Source: Corydoras sp. C115
Lineage: Eukaryota > Chordata > Actinopteri > Siluriformes > Callichthyidae
Direction: 5' to 3'
Assembly (NCBI GenBank): GCA_019802505.1
Contig: JAFMOC010000429.1
Span: 187,501-251,500 of the forward strand
DNA: 64,000 bases
This document shows, in pieces, positions 61,142 to 64,000 of the stretch. The first letter of the stretch is position 1. Each line of letters opens with the position of its first letter. Made by a program: the position numbers and the translations under genes. Under the pieces are notes generated by a model. That model worked only from the letters and a program-made list of their open reading frames with translations. It was not told the origin of the DNA and made no database searches.

Positions 61142-61415
61142 GGGGGGGGGTTCCCCATGCCCATCCGGTGGAGAACGTTTCGGGCGCTGGGCGGATACAC
61201 CCAGGTCGGGGCACCAATCTATCACTGGGCACACACTCACTCACACAGACACACTCTTTATGGGGCAATTTAGAGCAGCCAATTCACTTTGAATCCATGT
61301 TTTTGGACTGTGGGAGGAAACCGAAGAACCAGAGGAAACCCACGCGGACACGGGGAGAACATGGAAACTGGGAATCCCTAGCGCTGAGAGGAGAACATGC
61401 TAACCACTAAGCCAC
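61142..61415 (-). mobile_element. V-SINE, older subfamily type
   Basis: Has tttagagcagccaattcact instead of the usual ttggagaattcaattgac. The B-box flank is deleted (catggaaactgggaatccc). Confidence 0.88.
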
Positions 61416-61465
61416 CATATATATATTCAAATTCAATTACAATGTATTTGTAATTATCAGTAAAG
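61416..61465. repeat. Duplicated SINE flank, copy 1
   Basis: atatatattcaaattcaatt plus acaatgtatttgtaatta recurs at 61857-61898. Confidence 0.88.
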
Positions 61466-61529
61466 ATTGGGATTCAAACCTGGATCGCCATTGCTAAGAA
61501 ACGAACGTGCTAATCACTAAGCTGCCATA
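61466..61529 (-). mobile_element. V-SINE-like head fragment, diverged
   Basis: gattgggattcaaacctgga to cactaagctgccat. Confidence 0.75.
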
Positions 61530-61540
61530 TAGTTAAATTC

Positions 61541-61855
61541 ATCCATCCATCCATTATCTTCCTCTTTATCCTCTATTAGGGTCGTGGTGGGGTTCCCCAT
61601 GCCCATCCAGGGGAGAACGTTTCGGGCGCTGGGCAGATAGACCCAGGACAGGACACCAATCCATTACTGTGCACACACTCCCACACACAGACACACTCTA
61701 TATGAGGCAATTTGGAGAATTCAATTGACCTTGATCCATGTTTTTGGACTGTGGGAGGAAACCGGAGAACCAGAGGAAACCCACGCGGAAACAGGGAGAA
61801 CATGGAAACTGGGAATCCCTAGCGCTGAGAGGAGAAAATGCTAACCACTACGCCA
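61541..61855 (-). mobile_element. V-SINE with B-box flank deletion
   Basis: Carries the same catggaaactgggaatccc deletion as the 61142 copy and the same 3' flank, so the two are duplicates. Confidence 0.9.
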
Positions 61856-61912
61856 CCATATATATATTCAAATTCAATTACAATGTATTTGTAATTATAA
61901 TTATGTCCAGTT

Positions 61913-62268
61913 CAATGGGTGGCTTAGTGGTTAGCACGTTCGCCTCTCAGCGCTAGGGATTCCAGGTTCAAATCCCCATCTGGATGGAGTTTCCATGTTC
62001 TCCCCGTGTCCGCGTGGGTTTCCTCCGGGTTCTCCGGTTTCCTCCCACAGTCCAAAAACATGGATCAAGTCAAATTTTTTTTTGAATTCTCAAAATTGCC
62101 CCATATAGAGTGTGTCTGTGTGAGTGAGCGTGTGCCCAGCGATGGATTGGCGCCCTGTCCTGGGTCTATCTGCCCAGCGCCCGAGACGTTCTCCCCTGGA
62201 TGGGCATGGGGAACCCCACCGCGACCCTAATAGAGGATAAAGCGGGAGATAATGAATGAATGAATCAA
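61913..62268 (+). mobile_element. V-SINE, full length
   Basis: A T9 insertion interrupts gtcaattgaattc. It is followed by caatggga, similar to the 5' flank ttcaatgggt. Confidence 0.92.
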
Positions 62269-62419
62269 TGGGATGTTCTCAACGTAAAAGTCAACAGTCT
62301 TAGAGCGGCATTACAAAACTCGAGAGCCGAAATCCTAAACCTTAGGAGACAAAAGTCCTTGACATTTAGGTGTAAATGTCTTTCTTTATAAGCAGCTTAA
62401 CATGTAGGCTTCTCTTTTT

Positions 62420-62960
62420 CCAGCATGACGGTGCTGCCGTGCACAAAGTAAGATCCATAAAGGTTGGGATGGCTCATTCTGGTGTAGAAGAACATGATCG
62501 ACCCATACAGAACCCCAACCTTTCATCCATGGCTCTGCTGCCTAATACTTTATGGAACCTGACAAGGCGGTCCTGCAGGACGCCCCCTAATGGACTCATA
62601 TAGTTTTCCAGTTGTTAGTTTTTCCATTTGTTTAATATCTGGACATGGCTGTCCTACACTGTTGTTGCTGCCGGCCGCTCAAGGAGGATGAGTCCCCCAC
62701 TGAGTCTTGGTTCTCCCAAGGTTTCTTCCTTAAATAACAACATAAAAGGGAGTTTTTTCTTGCCACTGTCGCTTCGGCTTGCTCTTTGGGTTTTTTTTTA
62801 AAGGCTTTTCATTCTGTGAAGCTGCTTTGTGACGATGTACTGTTGTAAAAAGCGCTCTAGAAATAAATAACTTGAACTTGAACTTGAACCTCAACCCTAC
62901 AGAACACCACTGGGATGAAATGGGATGAGAGTGTGAGCCAGGATGCCTCATCCAGCATCA
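62420..62960 (+). pseudogene. Tc1/mariner-type transposase fragment split by an insertion
   Basis: 62420-62520 encodes FQHDGAAVHKVRSIKVGMAH and GVEEHDRPIQNPNL. After an inserted repeat, 62886-62960 continues with LNP, EH and WDEMG-like residues. FQHDGAPVHK and DLNPIEHLWDEL are the second and third catalytic regions of a fish Tc1-like transposase. Only the C-terminal third survives. Confidence 0.78.
62525..62886 (+). mobile_element. Interspersed repeat with AACTTG tail, inserted in transposase relic
   Basis: Second copy of the 43011-43237 family (gctcaaggaggatgagtccc at 62676), ending in ttgaacttgaacttgaacct. Similar caaccttt and gaacctcaacc sequences flank it. Probably retroposed. Confidence 0.72.
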
Positions 62961-63208
62961 GCATCACAATAGCTTTGTACCAATAATGTATCACTTGGCA
63001 TCGTTTTGTTAATTATAACGAGCAGCATAACAAAATACAACAAATGTTGATCAAATAATGCTGATACGTCAAAAAGAGTGTGTAACTTACAGATTTAAAG
63101 CACAATTCTTCCAACAAAACATGCTGTAGAACCAAATTCAGAACTGCACTGCATCAGACACTCAAGGTTTATTGAAGCAGATGCTTTAAGATATATTTAT
63201 TACAATTA
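62961..63208. other. Intron or flanking sequence, no feature recognised
   Basis: AT-rich, about 250 bp. Confidence 0.55.
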
Positions 63209-63670
63209 CAGTACCTGTCAAAAGTTTGGAGACGCCCCCTTCTGGCTCCATCATGTTCTCTACTTATCATATAGATGGACTTTGTAGTTTTATAATTACA
63301 GACTGTAGTCCATCTGTGTTCTTTGTTGTTGTTAGTGCCCTGTTGGTTCTCTGTTCTCTGTTGGTCAGGAGCATCACAGAACAGGTATCATTTGGGTGGT
63401 GGATTGTTTCTTGTCAGTTCTGCAGTGACACTGATGTGGTGAGGGGGTTTTAGTGCAGCAGTGCTGCTGGAGTTTCATTTAAACACCTCAGTGACACTGC
63501 TGGGATAGGAATAATGCACCCACCAAATAACCCCTGCTCTGTGGGGGTACTATTGGAGTTCTGATCATTAGAACAGAGCACACAGTATGTACTGTAGAAC
63601 ACAAACAGATGGACTACAAACAACTGATAACATAAAAAATAAGGCGTGTCCAAACTTATGACTGGTACTG
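63209..63670. mobile_element. MITE, complete, TA target site
   Basis: Ends CAGTACCTGTCAAAAGTTTG and, in complement, CAGTACCAGTCATAAGTTTG, with TA on both sides. It is 462 bp with no transposase. TA target and CAGT ends suggest the Tc1/mariner superfamily. Related copies lie at 30.0 and 34.6 kb in the opposite direction. Confidence 0.9.
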
Positions 63671-63745
63671 TATTTGTTAGAACAATCATACATCATTAAC
63701 ATGGTGCAAAGCAAAGTTAAAAATAATAATAATATATAAATATAA

Positions 63746-64000
63746 TCCATCCATCCATTATCTTCCACTTTATCCTCTACTAGGGTTGGGGGGGGGGGTT
63801 CCCCATGCCCATCCAGGGGAGAACATTTCAGGCGCTGGGCAGATACACCCAGGACAGGACGCCAATCTATCACTGGACACACACTCACTCACACAGACAC
63901 ACTCTATATGGGGCAATTTGGAGAATTCAATTGACCATGAGCCATGTTTTTGGACTGTGGGAGGAAACCGGAGAACCCAGAGGAAACCCACACAGACACG
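63746..64000 (-). mobile_element. V-SINE, cut by window edge
   Basis: Tail and core to cccacacagacacg. The head lies beyond the window. Confidence 0.92.

Overview
The window is vertebrate nuclear DNA, almost certainly from a teleost fish and plausibly a catfish or other ostariophysan. The evidence is the very dense tRNA-derived V-SINE family (Mermaid/DANA type), Tc1-like transposons, fish LINE tails and abundant TA and CA microsatellites. I see no bacterial-style operon, CRISPR array, rRNA or true tRNA gene. Most long open frames here are read-through of SINEs or of tandem repeats whose unit is a multiple of three.

The only host gene I can support lies on the minus strand across 2198-51525. 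Sixteen coding exons with matching splice phases encode a Ras GTPase-activating protein with two C2 domains, a RasGAP domain, a PH domain and a BTK zinc finger. The best match from memory is RASA4 (CAPRI), with RASAL1 the alternative. From 5' to 3' the exons are 51469-51525, 44818-44931, 43285-43346, 29220-29352, (one expected exon not seen), 24743-24877, 23392-23483, 14266-14383, 12638-12791, 11068-11132, 10389-10501, 7843-8035, 6654-6791, 5260-5404, 3906-4078, 3663-3800 and 2198-2333. The start codon lies beyond the right edge or was not recognised, and the C-terminus lies beyond the left edge. From 51526 to the right edge I find no coding exon.

The introns are packed with about 100 V-SINE copies or fragments in both orientations, an estimated 40-50 percent of the window. 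They also hold two Tc1 elements of about 1.6 kb (16654-18272 and 52365-53980), a Tc1-type transposase relic (62420-62960), a pogo/Tigger-like deletion derivative (28021-28461), a hAT-like MITE (26679-27081), a MITE family with TA target sites (30.0, 34.6 and 63.2 kb), a candidate solo LTR (12126-12470), several LINE 3' ends and a second tRNA-SINE family that shares its tail with one of the LINEs.

The most unusual structures are these. (1) A 2 kb minisatellite of 21-bp units that switches orientation at recurring hinge sequences (1-2110). (2) Tandem SINE arrays in which the target-site duplication is repeated between every copy (20.5-21.3, 37.8-39.4, 43.45-44.19 and 49.94-51.0 kb). (3) A head-to-tail SINE dimer with the same linker at several loci. 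(4) A C2B-coding exon that cannot be found although splicing without it would give an immediate stop. (5) A long TG repeat right at the splice acceptor of the next exon. (6) A G-run minisatellite at a SINE junction (58162-58682). I do not see a new multi-gene system. The novelty is in repeat architecture and its effect on one Ras-regulator gene.
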